This document shows positions 52,408 through 61,203 of a stretch of 64,000 bases of DNA, piece after piece. The notes beneath the pieces are model-generated. The model saw nothing but the letters and a program-made list of their open reading frames with translations. It was not told where the DNA came from and ran no database searches. Position 1 is the stretch's first letter; every line of letters starts with the position of its first letter. Origin of the DNA: Trichomonas vaginalis G3 (lineage: Eukaryota > Parabasalia > Trichomonadida > Trichomonadidae). The DNA is taken from positions 7,015,962 to 7,079,961 of the forward strand of contig NC_067208.1 in NCBI RefSeq assembly GCF_026262505.1, given 5' to 3'. The translations under genes were made by a program, and so were the position numbers.

Positions 52408-52683
52408 CTGTAAGTTCTTTGACGGGTTTTGACAATGGTTCTGAACTTTTTGTTTGTGGTGTCAAATCTACCGTTTCAACTTCTTCGGTCATTTCATCTC
52501 AGTAAAAAATTTTAGTTTGGTTTGTTTTCAACTGGTTGTTTAGGTTTTTTAAGTCGGTCTAAAACTTCCTGAGGTATAGGAAGAACTTGACAAACACGTG
52601 GTGTAACTGCTGGAAGCCGACAAATCCATCTTGAACCCATTTGTCTCAATGCTGTATTGTTCATTTCATCTCAATAAAAAACT

Positions 52684-53043
52684 TTACATTCCCCACGTTT
52701 GAGGCGGTTGAGGTTGGTTATTGTTTACCCATTGTTGTGCATGGTTATATCCTCTGTTAAAGAATCTTTCACCTTGGTCCATATAGTGTCCTGCTTGGTT
52801 ATAGTAGTCATTTGCTTTGTTATAATAGTTTCCTGCTTGTCTTCCTACATTGTCCATCCATCCTTGAACTTTTCCTCTTGTTTCAGGATTTGGAATAAGA
52901 TTTGTTGCATCTCGTGCTACATCCCAACCTTTCTGTACAGTTTGTATAATAGGTTGTGCTTTCTCTTTCAGTATACCTAATGTACTCAAAATCTTCCTTC
53001 CAATTCCAAATGCACCTCTAGCTATTGTTCCCACTGCGGGCAA
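52684..53043 (-). CDS. Maverick small amphipathic virion-like protein
   Basis: 119 codons. A Gly/Ala-rich amphipathic N-terminus (GTIARGAFGIGRKILSTLGI) precedes a Tyr/Asn/Gln-rich tail. Such proteins next to virion genes recall the membrane-active minor proteins of adenovirus-like viruses, by resemblance only. Confidence 0.4.
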   Translation of the reverse strand: MPAVGTIARGAFGIGRKILSTLGILKEKAQPIIQTVQKGWDVARDATNLIPNPETRGKVQGWMDNVGRQAGNYYNKANDYYNQAGHYMDQGERFFNRGYNHAQQWVNNNQPQPPQTWGM

Positions 53044-53100
53044 AATCTGGATGCAATCCTGCTAATGCGCCAAATAAACCCATTTCTTATAGGATAAAAA

Positions 53101-54059
53101 ATGACGAATCCAAACAAGGACCCCTATGTTTCTAAAGCGACAAAGAAAGCACTCATGGTAAAAATCTTTAGTTCAACACCAAATGCTTGGTTTATGGATA
53201 TCTTGGAAAACATTCCGAGGTATAGAGAAGATGGACCACCATACTGGTTAATATTTGTTGGTCAAAACACAAGATACTGTGAAGCCATACCATTACAGTC
53301 CAAAGCTATTTTAGATATCTTAGCAGCTTTGACAATATTCGTTGACAAATACCATCCAACAAAACTGACATCTGACTGTGAAAGTTCTTTCAAATCAGAT
53401 GATGTAAAAAACTATCTGCGTTCAAAAAATGTAAACCAATATTTCATTGTCGACCAAAACCATTCTGCTCTTGGTGTCATTGACGGATGTATAAAAATGT
53501 TAAGAGACTTAAACCAACCACAAGGTGGTGAAGCAAATGAAATGTCATATGACGACAAATATAGACACTTCTCCATGGCAAAGATGAGACAAGTTTTAAA
53601 TATTTACAATAACCGTAAACAAAAAGGTTTGGGAAACCACTCCCCGAAGAAATGAAAAACAACCCTGACTTAGAGAAAGACTATATATTTAATAATTTAG
53701 TCAAAAGAGACAAACAAGAAAGAATGCCGGGCTTCAAACTTCAGAAAGGTGACAAAGTAAAAATAGAAATACCTAAACGCGACCCATATGAAAATACTAT
53801 TGACTATGACAACAATGGGAACCCGATAGGTACTCACATTCGTGTTCGTAAAAATAGAAGAAAGTATACAAGAGAATATTATGAAGTTTTAGGCAAACAT
53901 GGCAAAATGTACACACTGCAAGCAGAAGATAAAACTACTATTGCCAGACCTCGTTTCAAACTTGTCAAAGTTCAAGGTGGTATACTTTCAAAGACAGTTC
54001 CTAACAAATATAAGACAACTCCTGACGAATATGCTAAAGAAGTTGAAAATGACGACTAA
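53101..54059 (+). pseudogene. Maverick retroviral-type integrase region
   Basis: An RVE-type integrase core (with segments NAWFMDIL and LTSDCESSF) followed by a C-terminal SH3/chromo-like part (GDKVKIEIPKRDPY). Integrase is the Polinton hallmark that explains the 5-bp target duplication. The region is not one continuous frame. Confidence 0.75.
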
Positions 54060-55378
54060 GCATTTCTATACCATGCGTAAACTGTCATGTAAGGTGGCAT
54101 GTATTCTTTACTTTGTCCCGTTGTTTGCGTATATCCTGAAACGCGATGTGTATGGTTTCCTCCTCCCTCAGTGTTACTCCAGTAACAATTTATAGCAAAC
54201 TTAACGTTGTCTTTAACATCATATCCTTTACCTTTTGTCATTGCTGACCAATCCCAATATTTATGCTTATGCCAACCTGCTTGAGATGTACTTAAATCTA
54301 TGTAGTGACTGTGCGCAGGTAAATTTTCACCTGAAATCGTTTTACTTCCACCTGTTTCCTTTGAAGAGTTTGCACAATACAAAAACCTGTCGACTATTTG
54401 AGTCCAAGTTCCAAAACCAAGTACTACTTCTGGTCTGGTAGAGTTCATTGAAACATATAATGAGCCAACCGGGTAAATAAGATTCGGCAAAATTTGTTTA
54501 AGCACATTGAGTTCCTGTCTTAGATGCATAATAATATTGTCATTAGATATCAAAGTATCTACAAGACTTGTTGCCGGTGGTATTGTTGGACCTTTACTTG
54601 GCAAGGTTGTGTTTAGTGTAATATCATCTGCTGTAAAAGTTGTAAAACTTGTATGTGTATGAGTCTTATTTGCTTTCTTCTCTAACTCATCGTTAACATA
54701 AGTTTTATCTGCTTTAAGGTCTAAACATCCTGAAACCCATCCTGTATCAGCTTTAGTTTTTAAAATCTTCGATGTCCATTCATGATACCATTCAGCCCTT
54801 TCTATAATTTCATTATCTTTTTCATCCACATATTCCTTATCCGCCTTCTTCACTAACACACTAGCCATAAGTCCCTTATCTACCTTATTTTCAAGGCTAA
54901 CGTTTAAGTCTGTTATTTCAGATATAGAATGTGTATGAGTCTTTTTAGAATATTCGTTTTCAGCTCTTGTCACTTCACTTGACATTTTATTGTCAACATA
55001 TGTTTTGTCTGCTAGTTCAGGATGAGTATGTTCTTTTGTTGCATAAGCATTGTTAGCTCTTTCTTCTTCTTTTGCTATTGCATCGTCTACATATTCTTTG
55101 TCAGCTTTGTTGTCAACATCTGCTTTCAAAAGAAGTTCATTTATAGGTTTCTCGTTTAAAGTTCCTTTTGTTGGATTTATACAGACAGTATGGTTCTTAT
55201 TGTCTTGAAACAGAAACTCATCTGTCATTGGGTTTAATGTCAGTTTTAAGTTTCCTTCTTTCAATGACTCAGATATCTTAGAATAGTTTGAAAAGTTTGT
55301 TGTGTTCTTATTTAGAGCTTGCATAATGAGTTGTCGGTTGTGTTGTATTTCTCTTATGGAAGCAATATCTTTCGACAT
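54056..55378 (-). CDS. Maverick tail-collar/receptor-binding-like protein
   Basis: 440 residues, whole in appearance. The middle is a chain of short repeats of the form (A)DK(E/T)YVD..., interspersed with HTH segments (residues ~75-230), as in phage fibre shafts. The C-terminal ~140 residues match the phage tail-collar/baseplate receptor module: YPVGSLYVSMNSTRPE, FGTWTQIVDRFLY, GGSKTISGENLPAHSH and the closing MPPYMTVYAWYRNA. A trimeric fibre-like protein is the natural reading. It is not part of the classical Polinton core set. Confidence 0.8.
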   Translation of the reverse strand: MSKDIASIREIQHNRQLIMQALNKNTTNFSNYSKISESLKEGNLKLTLNPMTDEFLFQDNKNHTVCINPTKGTLNEKPINELLLKADVDNKADKEYVDDAIAKEEERANNAYATKEHTHPELADKTYVDNKMSSEVTRAENEYSKKTHTHSISEITDLNVSLENKVDKGLMASVLVKKADKEYVDEKDNEIIERAEWYHEWTSKILKTKADTGWVSGCLDLKADKTYVNDELEKKANKTHTHTSFTTFTADDITLNTTLPSKGPTIPPATSLVDTLISNDNIIMHLRQELNVLKQILPNLIYPVGSLYVSMNSTRPEVVLGFGTWTQIVDRFLYCANSSKETGGSKTISGENLPAHSHYIDLSTSQAGWHKHKYWDWSAMTKGKGYDVKDNVKFAINCYWSNTEGGGNHTHRVSGYTQTTGQSKEYMPPYMTVYAWYRNA

Positions 55379-55396
55379 TTTTATTATAGATAAAAT

Positions 55397-56242
55397 ATGC
55401 TTTCAATAGAAAAAGAAAATTCAAGAGTTGCTACAACTAAACCATTAGATGAACTTTTTACTAATGTCGGTCAAAAGTTTGAGACAGATACCGTAAAGCA
55501 TGAAGGCTATCGTTTTGACTACCCATTAAGATGGCTAAGAGACCCATCTGTCACAAAAGCTATTGGCTTTCGTAGAATGAAGTTCATTTCAGAAGCCATA
55601 CATGGTTTCCCATTTACGGTCGGTTTTGAAGTTCGATACTATAACAAAGAAAAACGTATGTATGAGAAATTTGAACAGGGAAAACTTTTACAAGTTAGTT
55701 TGCTTGTAAACTTAGAAAAACTCTTCAAGCTTTTCAAGAAAAAATAAACGATATCTATATCGAATATGCAAACCAGTATAACATTGACGAAGGAGAATAC
55801 CATCTCGATATTATTTATGACAGGAAAAATGCAACTGTTAAAATCAATAAAATAGAAGACCTTGGAGAAAACGTTTATATTTCTACAAAATATAACAACT
55901 TGGCATGGTATAGATTTATGAGGATGTTAAATCAGCCTGCAGCATATCCAGTACACCCAGACTTTTATGAAGTCGAAAACCCTAATGGAACATATGAAAA
56001 TGTTTTCGACCCAGCTGCTATTATTGTTCATGCTTCATTTCTGGCGCTCAAAACTCTTTCTTATGCTTGGCAAATGACTTTTACGAAAAACCTACAAAGT
56101 TATACGAACCACCAAGTGGAAGTATTTCAGACTTTCAAGTATGGTTTACTACAGATGGAAGAAAAAGAATAATTCCATTATACCATGCGTTTTACTTAGA
56201 ACTTAGTTTCATATACAACTACTATCGAACGGTAAAAATATA
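55397..56242 (+). pseudogene. Maverick paired gene, plus-strand copy, degraded
   Basis: Counterpart of the minus-strand region at 48,725-49,583, with blocks TKPLDELFTNVG, GYRFDYPLRWLRDP and FDPAAIIVHASF. Broken in a few places. It starts just after the tail-collar gene's start on the other strand, so the two are divergently arranged. Confidence 0.6.
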
Positions 56243-56247
56243 ATTTT

Positions 56248-56436
56248 TTAATACGGTTGAGGTGTTGGATTTGGTTGCCAACTAGACTGTGGTGCAGGTT
56301 CAGGCTGTTGTATAACAGGAGCTTGTTCTTCTGGTTCAGGGTCTTTAGGTATAATACCAACAAGCTGACCTACTCTTTTACCAATATTTTTGACTCCGTT
56401 CCAAATTCCTCTTCCTACGGTTTTATTCCATTCCAT
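56248..56436 (-). CDS. Maverick small Pro/Gln-rich protein
   Basis: 62 codons with an amphipathic, Gly-containing N-terminus (GRGIWNGVKNIGKRVGQ) and a Pro/Gln tail, similar in style to the protein at 52,684-53,043. Confidence 0.4.
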   Translation of the reverse strand: MEWNKTVGRGIWNGVKNIGKRVGQLVGIIPKDPEPEEQAPVIQQPEPAPQSSWQPNPTPQPY

Positions 56437-56507
56437 ATACCTCTTCCAACTCTTCTGAAGAAGTTTCCAATACTACTGAAGAAACCCATTTTACTATATG
56501 TAAAAAT

Positions 56508-56870
56508 CTAATGTCCGCCTAGTCTCTTACGTTTCCTGTTGAGTTCCATAGCATTCTTTAACTGGAGCTCATACATTCTGTTTCTCCTCTGGTAGAAAAC
56601 ATATTCTGGGTCAACTCCTGTGTTCGCGTCATCTGCATAAAGTTGTTTATATCCCACTTCAGGGTTTGTATAAAACTCTTTCCATCTCATATTTGCATAC
56701 CATGGTGGCAAACCTAACGCAGCGTCATTTGACATGGCAGTTTGCATTTGTACATCTGTTGGCACTTGACCATAGTTTGCCATTGCAGTTTGTATTCTAA
56801 CTTCATTTGGAATATTCTCTGGGTTTGGTTGTCCAGGTTGCTGTGCATTCGCTAAGTTCTGTGCGTCCAT
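56508..56870 (-). CDS. Maverick small protein, unknown
   Basis: 120 codons, Asn/Gln/Pro rich at the start, with two copies of a (R/M)(I/M)QTAM motif and a basic C-terminus (RKRKRLGGH). No family recognised. Confidence 0.4.
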   Translation of the reverse strand: MDAQNLANAQQPGQPNPENIPNEVRIQTAMANYGQVPTDVQMQTAMSNDAALGLPPWYANMRWKEFYTNPEVGYKQLYADDANTGVDPEYVFYQRRNRMYELQLKNAMELNRKRKRLGGH

Positions 56871-56893
56871 TTAATATTAGATAAAAATATCTC

Positions 56894-57025
56894 TTACGAG
56901 TACATATACTGAACATTTGCAGGCATTGGTTCATCTTCATATTCTCTGTACTTTTCTGCCACGTCAAATAAATAAATGACACAATGGAAAAAACCTAAAA
57001 CAAGTAGTCCTATTTCAAACCACAT
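56894..57025 (-). CDS. Maverick 43-residue single-pass membrane protein
   Basis: Starts at the ATG complementary to 57,023-57,025. One hydrophobic helix (FEIGLLVLGFFHCVIYLF) is followed by an acidic tail (EYEDEPMPANVQYMYS). Small membrane proteins near the capsid set occur in Polintons, but I cannot name a family. Confidence 0.4.
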   Translation of the reverse strand: MWFEIGLLVLGFFHCVIYLFDVAEKYREYEDEPMPANVQYMYS

Positions 57026-57079
57026 TTACTTACTAATAAAATTTCTTTATTGTGACACTTTCTCCGGTTTATAGGACCT

Positions 57080-58000
57080 CTCTCATATTCTATCTTGTCA
57101 TATCTAAACTCATAGTCATGTATGTCCTCTAACCATCTCATAACGGTTTCCAAACCACTTTTATCGGATGTAAAGTAAAAGCATGGATGGTTATGAGGTC
57201 AGGTAAGTGGGGCCTCCAGGCACTTCGTGCCCTCTAGCCCTGAAGATGTTTAGTATAAATGAAGTTTTTATTCTGAGTCAAAGCTCGGGTCTTCTGCGTT
57301 ATATGCAACGTAATTGAACCATATCTTGTATGGATGGTTCAAATCCGATGAAACAGAAATGGTTTCACCGGGGACTAATACCAAGTTTCCTTCCCAGTAG
57401 TCTTGACCATTGCTAAAGAATATGCAAACCAATTCTTCGAATACAATTTCTTGTCCACTTTTGCGTTGGAAAATGACTCTTACACGGTCACCTGGAATGA
57501 CTCCATCTTTTTCGTTGTCTTCATTCTGTAACGAAATAGTACGAACGAGGATGAACTAGCTGACGAGTACGGAGCCGAAAATGTTGGCTGGGTTTTTCGC
57601 ACAACTCCTTGCGAATTCCAAGTTGAAATTGTCAACCATTTCCTCGTCATAGCTGTACGAGTACGGAGTGAAGTTTATGGCTGCACGGCAAATTGAATTT
57701 GAATTGGGCTGCGTAAGAGTCATTTTCCAACGCAAAAGTGGACAAGAAATTGTATTCGAAGAATTGGTTTGCATATTCTTTAGCAATGGTCAAGACTACT
57801 GGGAAGGAAACTTGGTATTAGTCCCCGGTGAAACCATTTCTGTTTCATCGGATTTGAACCATCCATACAAGATATGGTTCAATTACGTTGCATATAACGC
57901 AGAAGACCCGAGCTTTGACTCAGAATAAAAACTTCATTTATACTAAACATCTTCAGGGCTAGAGGGCACGAAGTGCCTGGAGGCCCCACTTACCTGACCT
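57080..58000. repeat. Right Maverick terminal inverted repeat with internal palindrome
   Basis: Inverted counterpart of the left end. The palindromic unit spans 57,196-58,000 with 288-base arms (57,196-57,483 and 57,713-58,000) and a 229-base spacer. The spacer carries the same content as the left one in inverted orientation, so the whole unit is part of the terminal repeat and differs from the left by only a few bases. Confidence 0.85.
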
Positions 58001-58092
58001 TAATATGATTTGGCATTGAATGCCCATATAAAATATTAAATCGCAAAAGAAAAATTAGGTTTATTTTATATCAAGCGGGCTTTTGTGTACTC

Positions 58093-59583
58093 TTAAATTA
58101 TACATTTTTTAGATTTTGAAGAGCGTTTTCTTCTTTTTCTCACATCTCCTTCTTCAAGTTCTGCTCCATGTGAAATAAGAAAATCCGCAAAAGTTTCGTT
58201 ATTATTCTCGTCGGCATATTTAAGTGGTGTTTTTCCTTCATTATCTTTTGCGTTGATATCTGCACCATGAGAAAGAAGAAGCTCTGCAATTTCTGTATAG
58301 TTATGTTCGGCAGCAACATGAAGAGGAGTTTTGCCATGCTTCTCTTTAGCATTGGCATTTTCACCATTTTCAAGCAAAATTTTTGCAACTTTAACACAGT
58401 TAGATCCAGCTGCTTTGTGGAGCGAAGTTTCTCCATATATGTTGTCTGTTAGATTTAATTTAGCTCCATGGGATATAAGAACTTGTGCAGTTTCAGCGCT
58501 ATCTAAAAAACAACATTCAAAAATTGGACTTTGATTGAATCTATTGTTTGCATTTAAATCAGCTCCTTGTGAAATAAGAAATTCTGCAATTTCAGCACAA
58601 TTATATTGTGCTGAAAGATGAAGAGCAGTATCATCATATTCACCCTTTGTATCTATATCTGCGCCAAGTGAAAATAAATATTCAGTTAATGGCAACAAAT
58701 TAAATATTGGTGAAGCATTGAAGCATCCATTGATATCATTTGTAGAATCTAAATGAGCTAAGAAAACTTCAACATTATATGCTCTGCTGCATTGTGATAA
58801 ATCAATTTTGATTCCATGCTCATTCAGTAAATAGAAAACAAAGTCAATGTTATGCGACATTATTGCCATACCCATTGATTCTTCTGTTGGTTTTTGGAAT
58901 TTCAAACATTCATTCATTATCTCTTGATTTGCACCCAAAAATGATAAGTTTAAACAATCTTCAGTGATTTCAGAATTAAACTTTGTTCTTAAAAGTTTAA
59001 AACAACCAACAGCGCCATGATAACAGCATAATTCGAGATATGAATATCCTTTGTTTGATGGAGGATAGAATTCGCTGGTAAGCAGTTTTTGTTTATCGAA
59101 ATCTTCCCTCTCGATAAATGTAATAAATAATTCAATATCATCATCCATGATTGCTCGATAAATTGTGTTCTTTTCGTGTATTTCGAATAAATATTTGTTT
59201 GGCTCGCATTTGTCGAATAATCCTTCATGATTCTGATCTAAAACAGATCCGTATTGTTTATAAATGAAGTAATCAAAGAACTCTGGAATCTCTGAATAAT
59301 GTTTTTTGACAGGATATTTTTCATAAATTAGTTTAAAAAGTTCCCAATAGGATTTAAAATAACGATTGTTATAAGGAACCAAGTTTGTTATGGAAAGTAT
59401 AAGCAATTTTGAAGTAAATATTTTTGGTTCAATTAGATTTGTTTTGATTTGTTCAAAAATTTGCTTAATTTCATCTTTACTGGTTGTTTTAAGCTTGAAA
59501 ATTGAATTAAATGTATCAATATACCCTTTATACTGAGAAACAGCTTCATTGTAGCTGAGTTTCTTCCCTTCTATTGTTGCCAT
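58093..59583 (-). CDS. Ankyrin-repeat protein with a helical N-terminal domain
   Basis: 496 residues. The N-terminal ~200 are a helical domain of the kind that precedes ankyrins in many Trichomonas proteins (DUF3447-like), with YLELCCYHGAVGCFKLLRTKF at its end. From about residue 290 there are six or so ankyrin repeats of the canonical TALHLSA..N..EIAEFLISQGADLNAN type. The C-terminus is polybasic (RKRRKRSSKSKK) and ends CII. Ankyrin proteins form one of the largest families in this lineage and mediate protein binding. The start is the ATG complementary to 59,581-59,583; no canonical initiator lies directly upstream. The Maverick inserted 90 bases beyond its 3' end, without cutting it. Confidence 0.85.
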   Translation of the reverse strand: MATIEGKKLSYNEAVSQYKGYIDTFNSIFKLKTTSKDEIKQIFEQIKTNLIEPKIFTSKLLILSITNLVPYNNRYFKSYWELFKLIYEKYPVKKHYSEIPEFFDYFIYKQYGSVLDQNHEGLFDKCEPNKYLFEIHEKNTIYRAIMDDDIELFITFIEREDFDKQKLLTSEFYPPSNKGYSYLELCCYHGAVGCFKLLRTKFNSEITEDCLNLSFLGANQEIMNECLKFQKPTEESMGMAIMSHNIDFVFYLLNEHGIKIDLSQCSRAYNVEVFLAHLDSTNDINGCFNASPIFNLLPLTEYLFSLGADIDTKGEYDDTALHLSAQYNCAEIAEFLISQGADLNANNRFNQSPIFECCFLDSAETAQVLISHGAKLNLTDNIYGETSLHKAAGSNCVKVAKILLENGENANAKEKHGKTPLHVAAEHNYTEIAELLLSHGADINAKDNEGKTPLKYADENNNETFADFLISHGAELEEGDVRKRRKRSSKSKKCII

Positions 59584-59638
59584 TTTTGAAATGTCAATTT
59601 TTTTGAATCCGAAATTTTCCTTACAGTCTATATAATCT

Positions 59639-59938
59639 TTAAATAGTTAAGTTTTCATATGTGCAATTAAGGAACTTGCTTAGATAAATAACGGCTGGGA
59701 TCTCCAAATTCCAAAATATAAGCTTTTCCAATTTTGTAAATTTTATAGTGTCTCCAAACTGCATTCTATAGTTGGAGACGATTTTTCTCCATACGAGATC
59801 CATAGTGCAAATGACAAGGTTCTTTGTTCTAACTTTTTGTGGTTGAAATACACTTAAATCTTTTGGAAGACTAAGTTCATTATTCAAAAGGGAACTTCTA
59901 ACAATACTCGTCTCCAAAAACTGTGTATTATTGCTCAT
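59639..59938 (-). CDS. Small protein of 99 residues, uncertain
   Basis: Open frame of 99 codons (MSNNTQFLETSIVRSSLLNNELSLPKDL...) with coding-like composition in the spacer between two minus-strand genes. No initiator, domain or paralogue seen. It could be a real small gene or a decayed fragment. Confidence 0.3.
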   Translation of the reverse strand: MSNNTQFLETSIVRSSLLNNELSLPKDLSVFQPQKVRTKNLVICTMDLVWRKIVSNYRMQFGDTIKFTKLEKLIFWNLEIPAVIYLSKFLNCTYENLTI

Positions 59939-60054
59939 AGCCGCAGAAAAAACGAGTTTGTTTGTAAATATTTAGTTTTAATTGGGGATAAGGCTTCACA
60001 GTTCTTAAACAAGGATAATAATACATATATATTTAAATCAAAAATAATTAACCA

Positions 60055-61083
60055 TTATTTTCTTGAGAATTTCTTGTAAATTGCATAAGAAAATCCTGCA
60101 ACAAAAGCGGCAATTCCGCCACCAATGGCAATGATCTTTCCAATTCCAGCATACGATCTATCCTCATGCTTTTCAGGTGGTGGAGCTGTTTCTCCATGTT
60201 CTTTCGAGTATCTTCTGCGGTTTTGGTGTTCTTCGAGCTGTTCACCTTTCGCTAAAAGTTCCTGGGCCTTCTTTAAGTCCTTCTCAACACCGACACCAGC
60301 AGCGTAAAGTTTGGATAATTCATTATATGCTTGAGGCATTTCGTCTCCTGCGGCAATAGCTTGCTGAAGGTATTGAGCAGCAAGAGCAGGATCCTTTTGG
60401 GCTTCGAATTCTGTAAATGGAGAGTAAATTTGTCCTAATGTAAGATATGCAGCGTGGAAACCTTTGCTTCCTGCGAACTTGAGGTAAGAAATACCATTTG
60501 TGAAACCTTCGGGTGTTGATGCTAATATCAAACCAACTTGGTATGCAGAAGCTGGGTCGCCATAAGTATCAGCAGCTGTTTTCAAGCTTGTAAAACCATT
60601 TTGCTGCTGGCCATTAACAGTTAGCATCATAGATCCGTAGGTTCTGAGGGCTGGCAAAAATCCTGTTTGAGCAGAAGCAACTAAGCGTTCGATAGCATAA
60701 TGTTGGAATTGAGGATCTTTCGGAGCTTCCAACACTAACTCTTGGAATTGAATGTATGCAGACTTAGGGTCGAGAGATTCAAACTCTGGATGAACAGCTT
60801 TAATAATATTTGGCCATTCTTCAGGTGTTTGCTTAGTTATACTCAAGACATATTTATCAGAAGTATAAACGTCCTTAATCTCTTTAACTTCTCCCCATAA
60901 ACGGCCGCATACAATTGGAATTGGAGAGTCCATTGATAAAATTAGATTTGTCTTGTCCTCAGATAAAACATACTTAAGGACTTGGGGATTAAACGTTGGA
61001 GGGAAATGAATTGTTACGAAACATTCTTCTTGCTGATCTTGGTATTCCCAATCATATATTATTTGATGAGATGGAGTAATCAT
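60055..61083 (-). CDS. Tail-anchored p23/Sel1-type protein, candidate hydrogenosomal import receptor (Tom36/46-like)
   Basis: 342 residues (~37.5 kDa). Residues ~1-90 are strand-rich and fit a CS/p23 (Hsp20-like) fold (YDWEYQDQQEECFVTIHF..., LILSMDSPIPIVCGRLWGEV). Residues ~125-275 are Sel1/TPR-type helical repeats (SAYQVGLILASTPEGFTNGISYLKFAGSKGFHAAYLTLGQIY, DPALAAQYLQQAIAAGDEMPQAYNELSKLYAAGVGVEKDLKKAQELL). One C-terminal membrane helix (~313-333, GKIIAIGGGIAAFVAGFSYAIY) ends in a short basic tail KKFSRK: a classic outer-membrane tail anchor. The Hsp20-like plus TPR plus tail-anchor layout is that described for the Tom36/Tom46 receptors of Trichomonas hydrogenosomes, and the size fits Tom36. 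I infer this from layout, not alignment. Confidence 0.75.
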   Translation of the reverse strand: MITPSHQIIYDWEYQDQQEECFVTIHFPPTFNPQVLKYVLSEDKTNLILSMDSPIPIVCGRLWGEVKEIKDVYTSDKYVLSITKQTPEEWPNIIKAVHPEFESLDPKSAYIQFQELVLEAPKDPQFQHYAIERLVASAQTGFLPALRTYGSMMLTVNGQQQNGFTSLKTAADTYGDPASAYQVGLILASTPEGFTNGISYLKFAGSKGFHAAYLTLGQIYSPFTEFEAQKDPALAAQYLQQAIAAGDEMPQAYNELSKLYAAGVGVEKDLKKAQELLAKGEQLEEHQNRRRYSKEHGETAPPPEKHEDRSYAGIGKIIAIGGGIAAFVAGFSYAIYKKFSRK

Positions 61084-61102
61084 TAGATTTTATATAAGGA
61101 CA

Positions 61103-61135
61103 GACCCCTAAAATTTATTTAAAAATTTAAGGGTC
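61103..61135. promoter_or_regulatory. Imperfect inverted repeat in the divergent promoter region
   Basis: GACCC at 61,103 pairs with GGGTC at 61,131, with AT-rich arms between. The minus-strand reading contains AAATTTTAGGGGTCTG ~17 bases before the ATG of the tail-anchored protein gene, close to the motif before the gene at 32,942. Confidence 0.35.
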
Positions 61136-61187
61136 ATACACCATCTTCTCAATTTATCTATTATTTTTTTTTATTTGTTTATTTTTT

Positions 61188-61193
61188 TCATAT
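61188..61193 (+). promoter_or_regulatory. Initiator (Inr) for the membrane-protein gene
   Basis: TCATAT, predicted start 14 bases before the ATG at 61,204. Confidence 0.5.
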
Positions 61194-61203
61194 TTAGAAT
61201 AGA

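Larger units (their letters stand above)
34034..58000. mobile_element. Maverick/Polinton insertion, 24 kb, flanked by TAATA
   Basis: Ends AG...CT, with long near-identical terminal inverted repeats (starting AGGTCAGGTAAGTGG) and a 5-bp target duplication TAATA. These features and the gene set define a Maverick/Polinton of parabasalid type. Parts in order: a large Gln-rich protein, major capsid, minor-capsid region, helicase-like region, packaging ATPase, a repeat block, KilA-N, further repeat arrays, a second KilA-N type gene, protein-primed polymerase, small virion-like proteins, integrase, tail-collar-like protein, and small proteins. The repeats at its ends are almost identical, so the insertion looks young. 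The coding middle is broken in many places, of the order of a dozen or more; capsid, packaging ATPase and tail-collar frames look whole. Confidence 0.93.

Noticed and set aside
58093-58104. C-terminal CII of the ankyrin protein as a prenylation signal
   Set aside because: A CaaX box needs Cys four residues from the end; here it is third.
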